From the NCBI GenBank assembly GCA_016191985.1, contig JACPVB010000140.1:1-23752 (forward strand): a DNA stretch of 23,752 nucleotides. The letters are read 5' to 3'. The DNA is from Chloroflexota bacterium. GTDB lineage: Bacteria > Chloroflexota > Anaerolineae > Anaerolineales > Villigracilaceae. The position numbers and the translations under genes were made by a program. A model generated the notes under the pieces. The model was not told where the DNA came from. It saw only the letters and a list, made by a program, of their open reading frames with translations, and made no database searches. Each line of letters begins with the position of its first letter. Position 1 is the stretch's first letter. Positions 1 through 7,509 of the stretch are shown here, piece after piece.

Positions 1-4
1 CCGT

Positions 5-850
5 ATGAGCGCGGGAGAAATCCTCAAACAAATCACACCGCAGATCAAATCAGATTGGCCCGAACTCGATGCGCAGATCATTCTCGCGCATGTGATTGGA
101 CGTCCGCGCACATGGCTGCTTGCCCACCTCGAAACGCCTCTCACCCCGCCTCAAATTGATCAAACAAAAGAAGCAGTGGCCCAACTCCGGGCAGGGACTC
201 CGCTCCCCTACATCGTCGGTCACTGGGAATTCTTCGGCCTCGATTTCAACGTCACCCAGGATGTGCTCATCCCCCGCCCGGAGACGGAGCTTCTCGTAGA
301 AAAAGCCATCTCGTGGCTGACCAGCCATCCCGAAGCGCGAAGCGTGGTGGATGTTGGCACAGGTTCCGGCGCCATCGCAATTTCCATCGCCACGCATATC
401 CCAAATGCAAACATCCTCGCCACCGACCTTTCGCCCGCCGCGCTCAACGTGGCAAAAGGTAACGCAAGAAAATTTAACCTCGAAAGCCGAATTGAATTTT
501 TAGAATGTGATTTATTTCCAAAATCATCATTCAATATTACACCTTCAGCCTTTGATCTTGTTTGCGCCAACCTGCCCTATATTCCCACTGCAACGTTGCA
601 TCATCTCCCCATCTATGGACGTGAACCCACTCTCGCCTTGGATGGCGGCCCTGACGGATTGGATCTATATCGCCGTATGTTCGATCTCGTCCACAAATGG
701 CTTGCTCCAAATGCCATGCTCCTGCTTGAAATCGAAGCTACACAGGGAGCGTCGGCCCTTGAGCTGGCGCAGGAAACTTTTCCAAATGCGGCCACCCACA
801 TTGAACAGGATTTAACAGGGCACGACCGTCTGGTCGAAATCCAATTATAG
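5..850 (+). CDS. prmC: Peptide chain release factor N5-glutamine methyltransferase PrmC
   Basis: PrmC methylates the glutamine of the GGQ motif of class I release factors using S-adenosylmethionine, in the cytoplasm. The 281-residue protein has the normal family length. An N-terminal helical substrate-binding region (about 1-80) precedes the family signature IPRPETELLV (89-98), the SAM-binding loop GTGSG (118-122), and the catalytic motif NLPY (189-192), which replaces the more common NPPY. The block EPTLALDGGPDGLDLYR (207-223) is also typical of PrmC. The ATG lies only 4 bases into the window, so an upstream in-frame start cannot be excluded. prmC often follows prfA, which would lie outside the window. 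The HD-GYP gene follows after 53 bases on the same strand. Confidence 0.93.
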   Translation: MSAGEILKQITPQIKSDWPELDAQIILAHVIGRPRTWLLAHLETPLTPPQIDQTKEAVAQLRAGTPLPYIVGHWEFFGLDFNVTQDVLIPRPETELLVEKAISWLTSHPEARSVVDVGTGSGAIAISIATHIPNANILATDLSPAALNVAKGNARKFNLESRIEFLECDLFPKSSFNITPSAFDLVCANLPYIPTATLHHLPIYGREPTLALDGGPDGLDLYRRMFDLVHKWLAPNAMLLLEIEATQGASALELAQETFPNAATHIEQDLTGHDRLVEIQL

Positions 851-863
851 GTTAAGGGTGGGC

Positions 864-869
864 TATAAT
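864..869 (+). promoter_or_regulatory. Possible -10 element (TATAAT) upstream of the HD-GYP gene
   Basis: A perfect TATAAT lies between prmC and the HD-GYP gene and would give a leader of roughly 28 bases. No convincing -35 box is visible at 17 bases, and the upstream part overlaps the end of prmC. The same hexamer in a G-rich context recurs before other genes of this window. Confidence 0.35.
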
Positions 870-903
870 CCCGCAAGGTAATCTTTATAAGGTAGTCTTC
901 ATT

Positions 904-2088
904 ATGAATCGTCCCAGCAGTAAACAAAAACAGCATTGGTGGCAGCACATCGCTGAATTGACCACCATCGAAACCGCAGACCCAGCCGTCAACCGCCGCG
1001 GACAATTGCTGGCTATCTTTTTCCTCCTCATTTTCGCCCTGCTCTTTTATATATTACTGGATAACGCCATCCAGTTTGCGCTGCGCCCAAATACCGAATA
1101 CGCCATTTACATCCTTGAAGAGTTGCTGATCGGCGCGTTGTTCTACGCTTTTTGGTACCGGAACCGAAAAGGAAAGGTGCAAAGCACGGCTTACATTTCC
1201 ATAACTGCGACCATCCTGATCGCTGCACTTACCTCGGCGCCGAGTTATCTCGAATACATCCTGGTGATCTTTGCACTGCCAATTGGGATATCAAGCTTCA
1301 TCATCCGTCCATTCAGTTCATTCCTATTTACCCTGCTGACCGTGCTGGCCTTCTCGATCTCCAGCTTTATCTACAACCATGCCTGGGAATACAATCTCGT
1401 GGCGCTTTTATCTCTGCTGGCGCTTGCCTTCATGACATGGGTCACAGCCCAACAACTTGAAAACACCCTGCAAAAAAACTCCGAACTCCTTGCAACTCTC
1501 CGCAAATCAAATGCCAACATCCAGGATGCCTACGAAACCACGCTGGAAGGCTGGTCTCATGCGCTGGATATGCGAGACAAGGAAACCGAGGGCCATACGC
1601 AAAGGGTCACAGAGTTAACCCTGAAAATCGCGCGCGCCATTGGCATGGGCGGGGAAGAACTGGTTCATATCCGCAGGGGCGCATTACTTCATGATATCGG
1701 AAAACTTGGCGTGCCGGATTACATCCTTCACAAGCCCAGTCAGCTCACCGAGGAGGAAATGAACATCATGAAACAACATCCGCGCAACGCCTACGGCCTG
1801 ATCTATCCCATCCAATACCTCAGACCAAGCACCGATATTCCCTGCTACCACCACGAAAAATGGGATGGAAGCGGGTATCCGCAAGGTATCAAGGAAAAAG
1901 AAATCCCTCTTCCAGCTCGCATCTTTGCGATTGTGGATGTGTACGACGCGCTGACCAATAATCGTCCCTATCGAAAAGCCTGGACGAAGAAACAGACGCT
2001 CGATTACATCAAATCCGAATCGGGGAAACATTTCGACCCTCAACTGGTGGATGTGTTTCTTAAAGAGGTCGGGAAAGATGCAAACTAA
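904..2088 (+). CDS. Membrane-anchored HD-GYP domain phosphodiesterase
   Basis: HD-GYP proteins hydrolyse cyclic di-GMP (or related dinucleotides) and act as signalling outputs. The 394-residue protein starts with a short cytoplasmic stretch, followed by about five to six hydrophobic segments (about 37-58, 67-84, 97-110, 117-134, 138-156, 163-181). A short linker that may form a coiled coil (183-205) leads to a complete HD-GYP domain (about 210-390). Visible hallmarks are HTQRVTEL (231-238), the metal-binding HD pair (H263, D264, then IGKLGVPD), HHEKWDGSGYP (316-326) and DVYDALTNNRPYRKAW (345-360). No PAS, GAF or receiver domain is present, so the membrane region is the likely sensor; its ligand is unknown. 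The sua5 start overlaps its 3' end by 11 bases, suggesting co-translation. Confidence 0.88.
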   Translation: MNRPSSKQKQHWWQHIAELTTIETADPAVNRRGQLLAIFFLLIFALLFYILLDNAIQFALRPNTEYAIYILEELLIGALFYAFWYRNRKGKVQSTAYISITATILIAALTSAPSYLEYILVIFALPIGISSFIIRPFSSFLFTLLTVLAFSISSFIYNHAWEYNLVALLSLLALAFMTWVTAQQLENTLQKNSELLATLRKSNANIQDAYETTLEGWSHALDMRDKETEGHTQRVTELTLKIARAIGMGGEELVHIRRGALLHDIGKLGVPDYILHKPSQLTEEEMNIMKQHPRNAYGLIYPIQYLRPSTDIPCYHHEKWDGSGYPQGIKEKEIPLPARIFAIVDVYDALTNNRPYRKAWTKKQTLDYIKSESGKHFDPQLVDVFLKEVGKDAN

Positions 2089-2686
2089 GGTTGTCTCTGC
2101 AAGCGAGATTCGCACAGCGCTCAACGTTCTACAAAACGGCAGCATCGTCGCCTTCCCCACCGACACCGTCTACGGCCTTGGCGCGCTCGCATTCGACAGC
2201 GCCGCCATCGAAAGCATCTACACCGCAAAAGACCGCCCCATCGAAAAAGCCATCCCCATTTTGATCGGAGATTTAAGCGACCTCGATCAAATTGCAGACG
2301 ACGTCCCAAACATGGCTCTCCGTTTCGCCGCCCGCTTCTGGCCCGGACCGTTGACCTGCATCGTCCCCAAAAAGCAGACTCTCCCGTTGGCAGTTTCTGC
2401 CACCTCCACCGTTGCCGTCCGCATTCCAAACCATCCCGATGCGCTTGCCTTACTGCGTGCCGCTGGCCCCATGGCAGTGACCTCTGCCAATATCTCCGGG
2501 CAGCCGAGTCCATCCACCGCGCAGGAGGTTTTTGAACAACTCACTGGCCGCATCCCATTGATATTGGACGGCGGTAAAACGCCCGGCGGAGTCCCTTCCA
2601 CACTGGTGGATTGCACCGCAAACGACCCCATCATCCTGCGCGAAGGACCCATCACACTGGAAGAATTACTGTCCGCTCTTGAATAA
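2078..2686 (+). CDS. Threonylcarbamoyl-AMP synthase, Sua5/YciO/YrdC family (TsaC-type)
   Basis: This enzyme makes threonylcarbamoyl-AMP from threonine, bicarbonate and ATP, the first step of tRNA t6A37 synthesis. The 202-residue product is a single YrdC domain, without the extra C-terminal domain of long Sua5 proteins. It shows AFPTDTVYGLGALAFD (25-40), the KxR nucleotide-binding motif in YTAKDRPIEKAIPILI (48-63), SANISG (136-141) and PSTLVD (173-178). I chose the ATG at 2078 over 2051 because the family begins near this point and a purine-rich stretch (AAAGAGG, then GGGAAAG) precedes it. It overlaps the HD-GYP gene by 11 bases. tsaD, a later step of the same pathway, lies downstream in convergent orientation. 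Confidence 0.88.
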   Translation: MQTKVVSASEIRTALNVLQNGSIVAFPTDTVYGLGALAFDSAAIESIYTAKDRPIEKAIPILIGDLSDLDQIADDVPNMALRFAARFWPGPLTCIVPKKQTLPLAVSATSTVAVRIPNHPDALALLRAAGPMAVTSANISGQPSPSTAQEVFEQLTGRIPLILDGGKTPGGVPSTLVDCTANDPIILREGPITLEELLSALE

Positions 2687-2736
2687 ACTCTCATCCAGAA
2701 TTTATACATTGCTCAGGTTGTCTTTATGTCCGAGCA

Positions 2737-2812
2737 TATAATCATAACTACATTCTCCCCACTACAGACCCCACTTGAACTTGGGCAAGTTCAAGTGGGG
2801 TCTGAGTTTTTA
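2737..2812 (+). ncRNA. Candidate small RNA cassette, copy 1 (TATAAT, short leader, 18-bp hairpin, T-tract)
   Basis: A perfect TATAAT (2737-2742) is followed 7 bases later by ACATTCTCCC (2750-2759) and then a perfect 18-bp stem with a GGGC loop (2765-2804) ending in a T-rich tract. A transcript starting near 2750 would be about 60 nt. The same arrangement recurs at 3019-3089 with identical spacing and loop but different stem sequence. No good -35 box is visible. It could equally be the sua5 terminator plus a chance hexamer; the paralogous copy argues against pure chance. Confidence 0.4.
2765..2812 (+). terminator. Rho-independent terminator downstream of sua5
   Basis: The 18-base arm CAGACCCCACTTGAACTT pairs perfectly with its complement across a GGGC loop (2765-2804), followed by AGTTTTTAATTT. 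It lies about 80 bases after the sua5 stop and should end the prmC/HD-GYP/sua5 transcript. Confidence 0.8.
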
Positions 2813-2827
2813 ATTTCACTTCACATA

Positions 2828-2877
2828 GTACCGCGAGATTTATCTCGCCCGAGGAGGCAACATAAATGTTGCGGTAC
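2828..2877. repeat. Composite palindromic repeat bounded by GTACCGC / GCGGTAC, copy 1
   Basis: GTACCGC (2828-2834) and its complement GCGGTAC (2871-2877) bound two small hairpins: GCGAGA/TCTCGC (2833-2848) and CAACAT/ATGTTG (2858-2871). The design recurs at 3090-3178. This resembles bacterial interspersed mosaic elements. No coding potential is seen. Confidence 0.6.
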
Positions 2878-3018
2878 GAGAATAGCGCGTAAGGCGGTTT
2901 TTCACTTTACAACTTAAGGGCGATCCGCGCAGCGAGGACAAACAACTTAATGCTATTGAAAGGCTTCATTTCTCATCCAACGCTTAATCAAAGTTCAGCT
3001 TCCTTTTAGCTGCCCCCA
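2878..3018. other. Intergenic stretch without recognised feature
   Basis: This stretch between the first composite repeat and the second small-RNA-like cassette has no convincing open reading frame, tRNA-like fold or strong hairpin. The pieces AACTTAAGGG and AACAACTTAATG give a weak direct repeat. Confidence 0.4.
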
Positions 3019-3089
3019 TATAATTGGAATTACATTCTCCCTTTATCAAACCGCCGCTGACTTGGGCAAGTCAGCGGCGGTTTGATTTT
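3019..3089 (+). ncRNA. Candidate small RNA cassette, copy 2 (TATAAT, short leader, 18-bp hairpin)
   Basis: TATAAT (3019-3024) is followed after 7 bases by ACATTCTCCC (3032-3041), then a perfect 18-bp stem with the same GGGC loop as copy 1 (3046-3085) and TTTTG. The stem arm TCAAACCGCCGCTGACTT differs from copy 1 except next to the loop (ACTT-GGGC-AAGT), yet pairing is complete, as expected if the RNA structure is maintained. It lies in a convergent gap and serves no obvious upstream gene, because sua5 already has a terminator. Confidence 0.4.
3046..3089 (+). terminator. Terminator-like hairpin of cassette copy 2
   Basis: A perfect 18-bp stem with a GGGC loop (3046-3085) is followed by TTTTG on the plus strand. 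Read on the minus strand it lacks a T-tract, so it is not an obvious terminator for the convergent tsaD. Confidence 0.6.
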
Positions 3090-3178
3090 GTACCGCAAGT
3101 TTCAACTTGCGAGAGTGAGATGGCAAGTGTGCGGTAAATGTTTTGCAATTCGCACACGCAAAGTAAACTTTGCGGTAC
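3090..3178. repeat. Composite palindromic repeat bounded by GTACCGC / GCGGTAC, copy 2
   Basis: GTACCGC (3090-3096) and GCGGTAC (3172-3178) enclose the hairpins GCAAGT/ACTTGC (3095-3110) and GCAAAGT/ACTTTGC (3158-3173). The same framework occurs at 2828-2877. Its right end lies six bases from the tsaD stop codon. Confidence 0.6.
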
Positions 3179-3183
3179 GGTAT

Positions 3184-4215
3184 TTAATTAGAGAGCGGCC
3201 AGGTGGGCTGGACGTCGATCTCCAGCCCGGAGACGTGACCCAGCGCATAACGGTAATACCCCGCCGCAGCGATCATGGCTGCATTATCGGTACATAACGA
3301 AAGCGGGGGAATGTGGACTGGGAATTCTGTCTGCGCTTTGAAGGCCTGCCGCAGTGGACGGTTCGCTGAAACCCCGCCCGCCACAAGAATCTCTTTTGCA
3401 CCAAATTCACGCGCCGCAGTCATCGTTTTCTTGAACAACACATCCACCACAGCCTGCTGGAAGGATGCGGCCAGGTCGGGGATTGGCAGGGTATTGCTTT
3501 TCTTTTTCAAATCACGCACTTCGTACAGCACCGAGGTTTTTAATCCGCTGAAGGAAAAGTTCCAGGTTCCATCGAGCCAGGCCCGGGCGAAGTTGAAGCG
3601 GCGCGGGTCGCCTTCCTCTGCCGTTTTTTGAATGGATGGTCCACCGGGGTAGGAAAGCTCAAGGAGGCGGGCAACTTTGTCGAAGGCCTCCCCAGCCGCA
3701 TCGTCGAGGGTCGAGCCGAGCCGTTGATAAGTCAAATGATCGGTCATGAGATTCAGTTCAGTATGTCCGCCCGAAACAAGCAGCGCCATCAAAGGGAATT
3801 GCGGCTCGGGTGGGACGAGTTCGCCTGCATCATAGACCCAGGCCGAATATAAATGTCCCTCCAAATGATTGACGCCGACCAGTGGCTTGCCCATACCAAG
3901 CGCAATGCCCTTGGCCATGTTCATGCCCACCACGAGCGAGCCTGCCAGGCCAGGTCCCTGCGTAACGGAAACCGCGTCAATATCGTTGAGTGTGAGGTGT
4001 GCTTGCGCAAGCGCCTGCTCGACGACGGGGGTAATGCTCAGCACATGCTGGCGTGAAGCCACTTCAGGGAATACGCCGCCATAACGGGCATGAATTTCCA
4101 TCTGCGAAGCCACCACAGACGAAAGCAACGCGCGCCCATTTTCGATGATGGCACAGGCGGTTTCATCACAGGAGGTTTCAATGGCAAGGATACGAGCGGG
4201 TTTTAAGTCAGTCAT
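3184..4215 (-). CDS. tsaD: tRNA N6-adenosine threonylcarbamoyltransferase TsaD (Kae1/YgjD family)
   Basis: TsaD transfers the threonylcarbamoyl group from TC-AMP to A37 of ANN-decoding tRNAs, working with TsaB and TsaE in bacteria. The 343-residue protein has family length. Visible motifs are AIETSCDETACAI (11-23), QGPGLAGSLVVG (86-97), the metal-binding HLEGH (H117, H121), SGGHTEL (148-154), DDAAGEAFDKVAR (171-183), and further on GGVSANRPLR and CTDNAAMIAAAG. It is the last gene of the minus-strand run 7909 to 3184, 61 bases after the M24 peptidase. tsaB and tsaE are not in the window. Confidence 0.95.
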   Translation of the reverse strand: MTDLKPARILAIETSCDETACAIIENGRALLSSVVASQMEIHARYGGVFPEVASRQHVLSITPVVEQALAQAHLTLNDIDAVSVTQGPGLAGSLVVGMNMAKGIALGMGKPLVGVNHLEGHLYSAWVYDAGELVPPEPQFPLMALLVSGGHTELNLMTDHLTYQRLGSTLDDAAGEAFDKVARLLELSYPGGPSIQKTAEEGDPRRFNFARAWLDGTWNFSFSGLKTSVLYEVRDLKKKSNTLPIPDLAASFQQAVVDVLFKKTMTAAREFGAKEILVAGGVSANRPLRQAFKAQTEFPVHIPPLSLCTDNAAMIAAAGYYRYALGHVSGLEIDVQPTWPLSN

Positions 4216-4222
4216 CGGATTC

Positions 4223-4254
4223 CAGTAATCAGTTATCAGTAGGCAGTTATCAGT
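4223..4254. repeat. Short tandem repeat (CAGTTATCAGT units) between the M24 peptidase and tsaD
   Basis: Three 11-base units occur in a row: CAGTAATCAGT (4223-4233, sharing its last four bases with the next), CAGTTATCAGT (4230-4240) and CAGTTATCAGT (4244-4254). They occupy the 61-base gap before the tsaD start. No function can be assigned. Confidence 0.6.
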
Positions 4255-4276
4255 GCCGGTCCATCGTCCACGATCA

Positions 4277-5530
4277 TCACTTCTTGGTCCATTTCTTCAT
4301 CGGCAGGACAAAATCGTATGGAAAATCTGCAAGCTTTTCGATGGTTCCATTGGGGTTGACCCAAAGCGTATCTTCGATGCGGAAGCCCATGCCTTTTTCG
4401 GGATAGTACAAGCCAGGCTCCGAGGTAATGATAACACCGGGCGCGAGCCGCTGGTCGTCTCCTGAGGTAAAACTGCTAAACGGTCTTTCGTGAATGTTCA
4501 ACCCAACGCCATGCCCCAGGCTATGGACATATCCCTCCACGGGCGCTTTGGTGTTGAGCGGCGTCTGATGGCCCTTGGATTCAAAATATTCACAAGTCAT
4601 CTGGTGATAATGTTTGAAGGGTGTGTTCAAGTCAAAATTATCCATCAGCCTGTTATAAATATCCTTGACCTGATCGTACAGTTTCTGCGCTTCGGGGGTG
4701 GCATAACCCAGGCTCCAGGTACGGGTAAAATCGTAATAATAACCGCCGCCCGCTTCAGCGGGATAAATATCAAAAACGATAGTCTGGCCGAGTTTCATCA
4801 AGTCTGTGGGGTTGCCCGCGGAGTGTGGAACGCCCGCGTCGCGCCCGATGGCGAAGATAAAACCAGAGGGCAGTTCCGCACCGTGCTCCGAGACCCATAA
4901 ACGAATTTTGGAATGAACGTCCGCAACGGTCAAAGGCGAGCCATCTTCCTTCAATAAAACCTCATCATCCCGCACCTCGCAGGAGGTGAGATACTCGCGC
5001 ACCCTGCCAACCACGGTTGTGGTGATCTTCCCCATCTTGCGGACGCGCGCTACTTCATCCACACCTTTGGTTTCCATCGCGCGCATGAAAATCGAATCTT
5101 CGCGCGGCTCGCCTACAAACACGATTTCAGGCAACAATTTTTGCAAATGGAAAAGCATTCCAAAAATGGCGCTCAAATCGTATGTGCCATACACGCCCAC
5201 ACGCCCCTTTGTCAGGCCAACCTCTTCATACATTAACTGGCTGCGTAATGCGCTTGCCAGCAAAAGGTCTCCACCTGCTTTTTTCAAAAGCGCTTCATAA
5301 TCGTATTTGCTGTACGGTATTAACTTCAACCCGCTTTTGGCGGCCTCATCCCGTTCCATGTCGTTGTGGAAGTAGGCCGCTTCTTCACCGTGTTTTTTGA
5401 TAACTGTGGCGTGGCTGACGTGTCCCCCGCCCGTCAGATAGTACATGGGCGGGTTGTGTTCGGCATTCCCAAATACAACAATTGCATCCAAATTGCGTGA
5501 CTTCATGATGGCATCAAGGTCTGATTTCAT
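4277..5530 (-). CDS. M24 family metallopeptidase (Xaa-Pro aminopeptidase-like)
   Basis: This is a dinuclear-metal 'pita-bread' peptidase that probably removes N-terminal residues next to proline. The 417-residue protein has a creatinase-like N-terminal domain (about 1-150) and a catalytic domain (about 160-400). Probable metal ligands are D254 (VFDIYP), D267 (YYDFTRTW), H340 (HSLGHGVGL, 336-344), E371 (TSEPGLYYP) and E386 (FRIEDTLWV). D254 and D267 are spaced slightly wider than usual because of a Gly/Tyr-rich insertion. There is no signal peptide, so it is probably cytoplasmic. The ATG overlaps the stop of the upstream gene (ATGA), and GGAG precedes it by six bases within CTTTGGAGAAAAAATG, indicating translational coupling. 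Substrate specificity cannot be read from sequence. Confidence 0.88.
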   Translation of the reverse strand: MKSDLDAIMKSRNLDAIVVFGNAEHNPPMYYLTGGGHVSHATVIKKHGEEAAYFHNDMERDEAAKSGLKLIPYSKYDYEALLKKAGGDLLLASALRSQLMYEEVGLTKGRVGVYGTYDLSAIFGMLFHLQKLLPEIVFVGEPREDSIFMRAMETKGVDEVARVRKMGKITTTVVGRVREYLTSCEVRDDEVLLKEDGSPLTVADVHSKIRLWVSEHGAELPSGFIFAIGRDAGVPHSAGNPTDLMKLGQTIVFDIYPAEAGGGYYYDFTRTWSLGYATPEAQKLYDQVKDIYNRLMDNFDLNTPFKHYHQMTCEYFESKGHQTPLNTKAPVEGYVHSLGHGVGLNIHERPFSSFTSGDDQRLAPGVIITSEPGLYYPEKGMGFRIEDTLWVNPNGTIEKLADFPYDFVLPMKKWTKK

Positions 5531-6111
5531 TTTTTCTCCAAAGGATTGAGTTGTACAAATTCACGAGCAATTTCGTCGTTCTCGAATTCCAATTGTACGA
5601 GCTTTTTCTCGCGCGAAAAATTTGCCGACAGGCCGATCAACTGATCGGTTTCAGTGAAAAATCCAAAGATAGTCAATGGGCGGCGAGTGATCAGCTTTCC
5701 ATAAAAAGGAACAGCCAGTAATTTAACAAAAATTTCAACAACTGTTCCACCGATGATGCCAGCCACCAAACCAGCAGACCCGCCTAACACAAACGGTAAA
5801 CTAATCGTTTGTGACGTTGTCCCTTCGGGGGAGATCAAGGTCACAGGCACAAAAACGATGACGCCAATTATGAAACCTGCTATTAAAAACGGAACCAAAG
5901 TCACTTTTGCAATACTGCGTTCCTTGTCCGCGCAGGTCTTGCACATCGGCACGGATATTTGTAACATCGCGGGCTTGTCCCGTTTTTGCACACCCATGCT
6001 CAAAGTTATTCCTAAATTCTCATCCTTTGCCTTGCCGCAATTAATACATCGCTCAGGGAGTTTAAGCGCAGGTGGGGTCTTGAGATCGTGGATGGGAATT
6101 TCGATAATCAT
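5527..6111 (-). CDS. Zinc-ribbon membrane protein of unknown function
   Basis: I do not recognise a named family. The 194-residue protein begins with a probable zinc ribbon made by two CxxC pairs: C22/C25 (RCINCGKAK) and C57/C60 (MCKTCADK). Two hydrophobic membrane segments follow (about 69-93 and 104-130). The C-terminal cytoplasmic part (about 140-194) is charged and contains FGFFTETDQLIGLSANF, a pattern reminiscent of small PH-like domains, though this is only a guess. It sits between selA (36-base gap) and the M24 peptidase (4-base overlap) in the same transcription unit. Confidence 0.7.
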   Translation of the reverse strand: MIIEIPIHDLKTPPALKLPERCINCGKAKDENLGITLSMGVQKRDKPAMLQISVPMCKTCADKERSIAKVTLVPFLIAGFIIGVIVFVPVTLISPEGTTSQTISLPFVLGGSAGLVAGIIGGTVVEIFVKLLAVPFYGKLITRRPLTIFGFFTETDQLIGLSANFSREKKLVQLEFENDEIAREFVQLNPLEKK

Positions 6112-6147
6112 TCTAATATCACTTCATCCCTTCGGGATTGAATTGCG

Positions 6148-7509
6148 TTAAGAATTTTTAAGTAAATTCTTCAAACCCACCAGCAATGCGCCTTCCTGTT
6201 CGGGGAGGACGGTGCGCGGGTCGAGCAATATTTTATCGTTCTCCGTTCGCGCGATGATGGGTGGATGGTTTTTTCGCAATCCGCGTAAAAAGCGTTCCAC
6301 AGACTTCACTTCAAGCGATAACAAAAAGGTCGGCATGGATTCGCCTGGGAGGGACCCGCCGCCCACTGTGGATTCACCTTCCACTACTTTGCCATGACCC
6401 AACTCCACCGCCCACGCCTCCGCCCGACCTTTTACCTGCTTCAACGTGAGGGACATCATCTTCACGATAGGCACTTCCCGCTCCGCCTCGTCCTTGAGGT
6501 AATGCAACAGCGTGGCAGACAACCCCGCCAGGCAGGCCTTATCTGCACGGACGGCTCTTGCAAGCGGATGCTTCCTGATCTTTGCGATCTGGCCCAGTTT
6601 GCCAACGATAATCCCCGCCTGCGGACCGCCAAGCAGTTTGTCGCCCGAAAAGCAGACAATATCCGCGCCTGCTTGCAATGACTCTTGCACAGTTGGTTCG
6701 TGAGCAAGGCCGTATTTTGCCGTGTCGTACAGCGCGCCGGAGCCGAGGTCATCCACAACGGGTACGCCAAACCCATGCGCGGTTTCAGCGATTTCTTTTA
6801 ACTCAGGTTCCTCGGTAAAACCAATCAATTTGAAATTGGAACGGTGGGCACGCATCACAAGCCCGGTGGATTCGATAAGGGCTTCCTCATAATCTGAAAT
6901 ATGGACTTTATTGGTGGTTCCCACTTCCACCAGCCTTGCGCCCGATTGCTTCATCACATCCGGCACGCGGAAGCCGCCGCCGATTTCCACAAGTTGGGAG
7001 CGGGAGATGACAACTCGTTTTCTATTTGCAAGCGCGGAAAGCACCAGCAAAACCGCCGAGGCATTGTTATTGACCACAACCGCCGCTTCCGCGCCGGTCA
7101 GTTTTTGTAAAAGGGATTCGGCGTGGATCAAACGCGAGCCGCGCTGTCCCAATTCGATATCGTATTCAAGGGTGGAATAGCCGCGTGAGACAATGTCCAT
7201 GGCGCGGATGGTCCCGTCACTTAATGGGGCGCGTCCCAAATTTGTGTGCAGGATCACGCCCGAAGCGTTGATGACCGGGAGCAGGGTTGGCTTCGTCCAT
7301 GCGGTTAACTGGGATTCTGCCTGGGCGAGGAGCATGTCAATTAATGGCAGAGCAGTTATCAGCCCGGATTTGAAGCGCGCTCTTGTGTCATCCAAAACAA
7401 AACGGATGGCATCCAGAGTCAACGGCCTGCCGAAGCGCGCGATGAGATGCGCAGCGGTTTCGGTTTGTAGAATTTGTTCTACGGAGGGGAGGTTACGAAG
7501 GGTCGTCAT
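6148..7509 (-). CDS. selA: L-seryl-tRNA(Sec) selenium transferase SelA
   Basis: SelA is a PLP enzyme that converts seryl-tRNA(Sec) to selenocysteinyl-tRNA(Sec) using selenophosphate. From the ATG at 7509 the protein has 453 residues, close to the family norm. The N-terminal part shows LPSVEQIL (7-14) and INASGVILHTNLGRAPLS (80-97). The PLP site is SGDKLLGGPQAG (288-299, lysine K291), with DDLGSGAL (253-260) upstream. A GTG at 7545 would add 12 residues, but those (KKQTAASPPIP) do not look like the family. No clear Shine-Dalgarno precedes 7509. It overlaps the upstream 4-TM gene by 17 bases. selB, selD and selC are not in this window, so selenocysteine use needs genome-wide support. Confidence 0.92.
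   Translation of the reverse strand: MTTLRNLPSVEQILQTETAAHLIARFGRPLTLDAIRFVLDDTRARFKSGLITALPLIDMLLAQAESQLTAWTKPTLLPVINASGVILHTNLGRAPLSDGTIRAMDIVSRGYSTLEYDIELGQRGSRLIHAESLLQKLTGAEAAVVVNNNASAVLLVLSALANRKRVVISRSQLVEIGGGFRVPDVMKQSGARLVEVGTTNKVHISDYEEALIESTGLVMRAHRSNFKLIGFTEEPELKEIAETAHGFGVPVVDDLGSGALYDTAKYGLAHEPTVQESLQAGADIVCFSGDKLLGGPQAGIIVGKLGQIAKIRKHPLARAVRADKACLAGLSATLLHYLKDEAEREVPIVKMMSLTLKQVKGRAEAWAVELGHGKVVEGESTVGGGSLPGESMPTFLLSLEVKSVERFLRGLRKNHPPIIARTENDKILLDPRTVLPEQEGALLVGLKNLLKNS

Noticed and set aside
331..339. Loss of catalytic function in PrmC due to NLPY instead of NPPY, considered at residues 189-192
   Set aside because: All other motifs are intact and NLPY is an accepted variant of the motif in this family.
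2121..2513. Arg/Trp-rich frame opposite sua5
   Set aside because: Its composition is typical of antisense translation of a GC-rich gene; sua5 motifs are clear on the other strand.
3082..3297. Short plus-strand frame starting in the second composite repeat
   Set aside because: It consists of repeat sequence and the antisense of the tsaD 3' end, with no Shine-Dalgarno.
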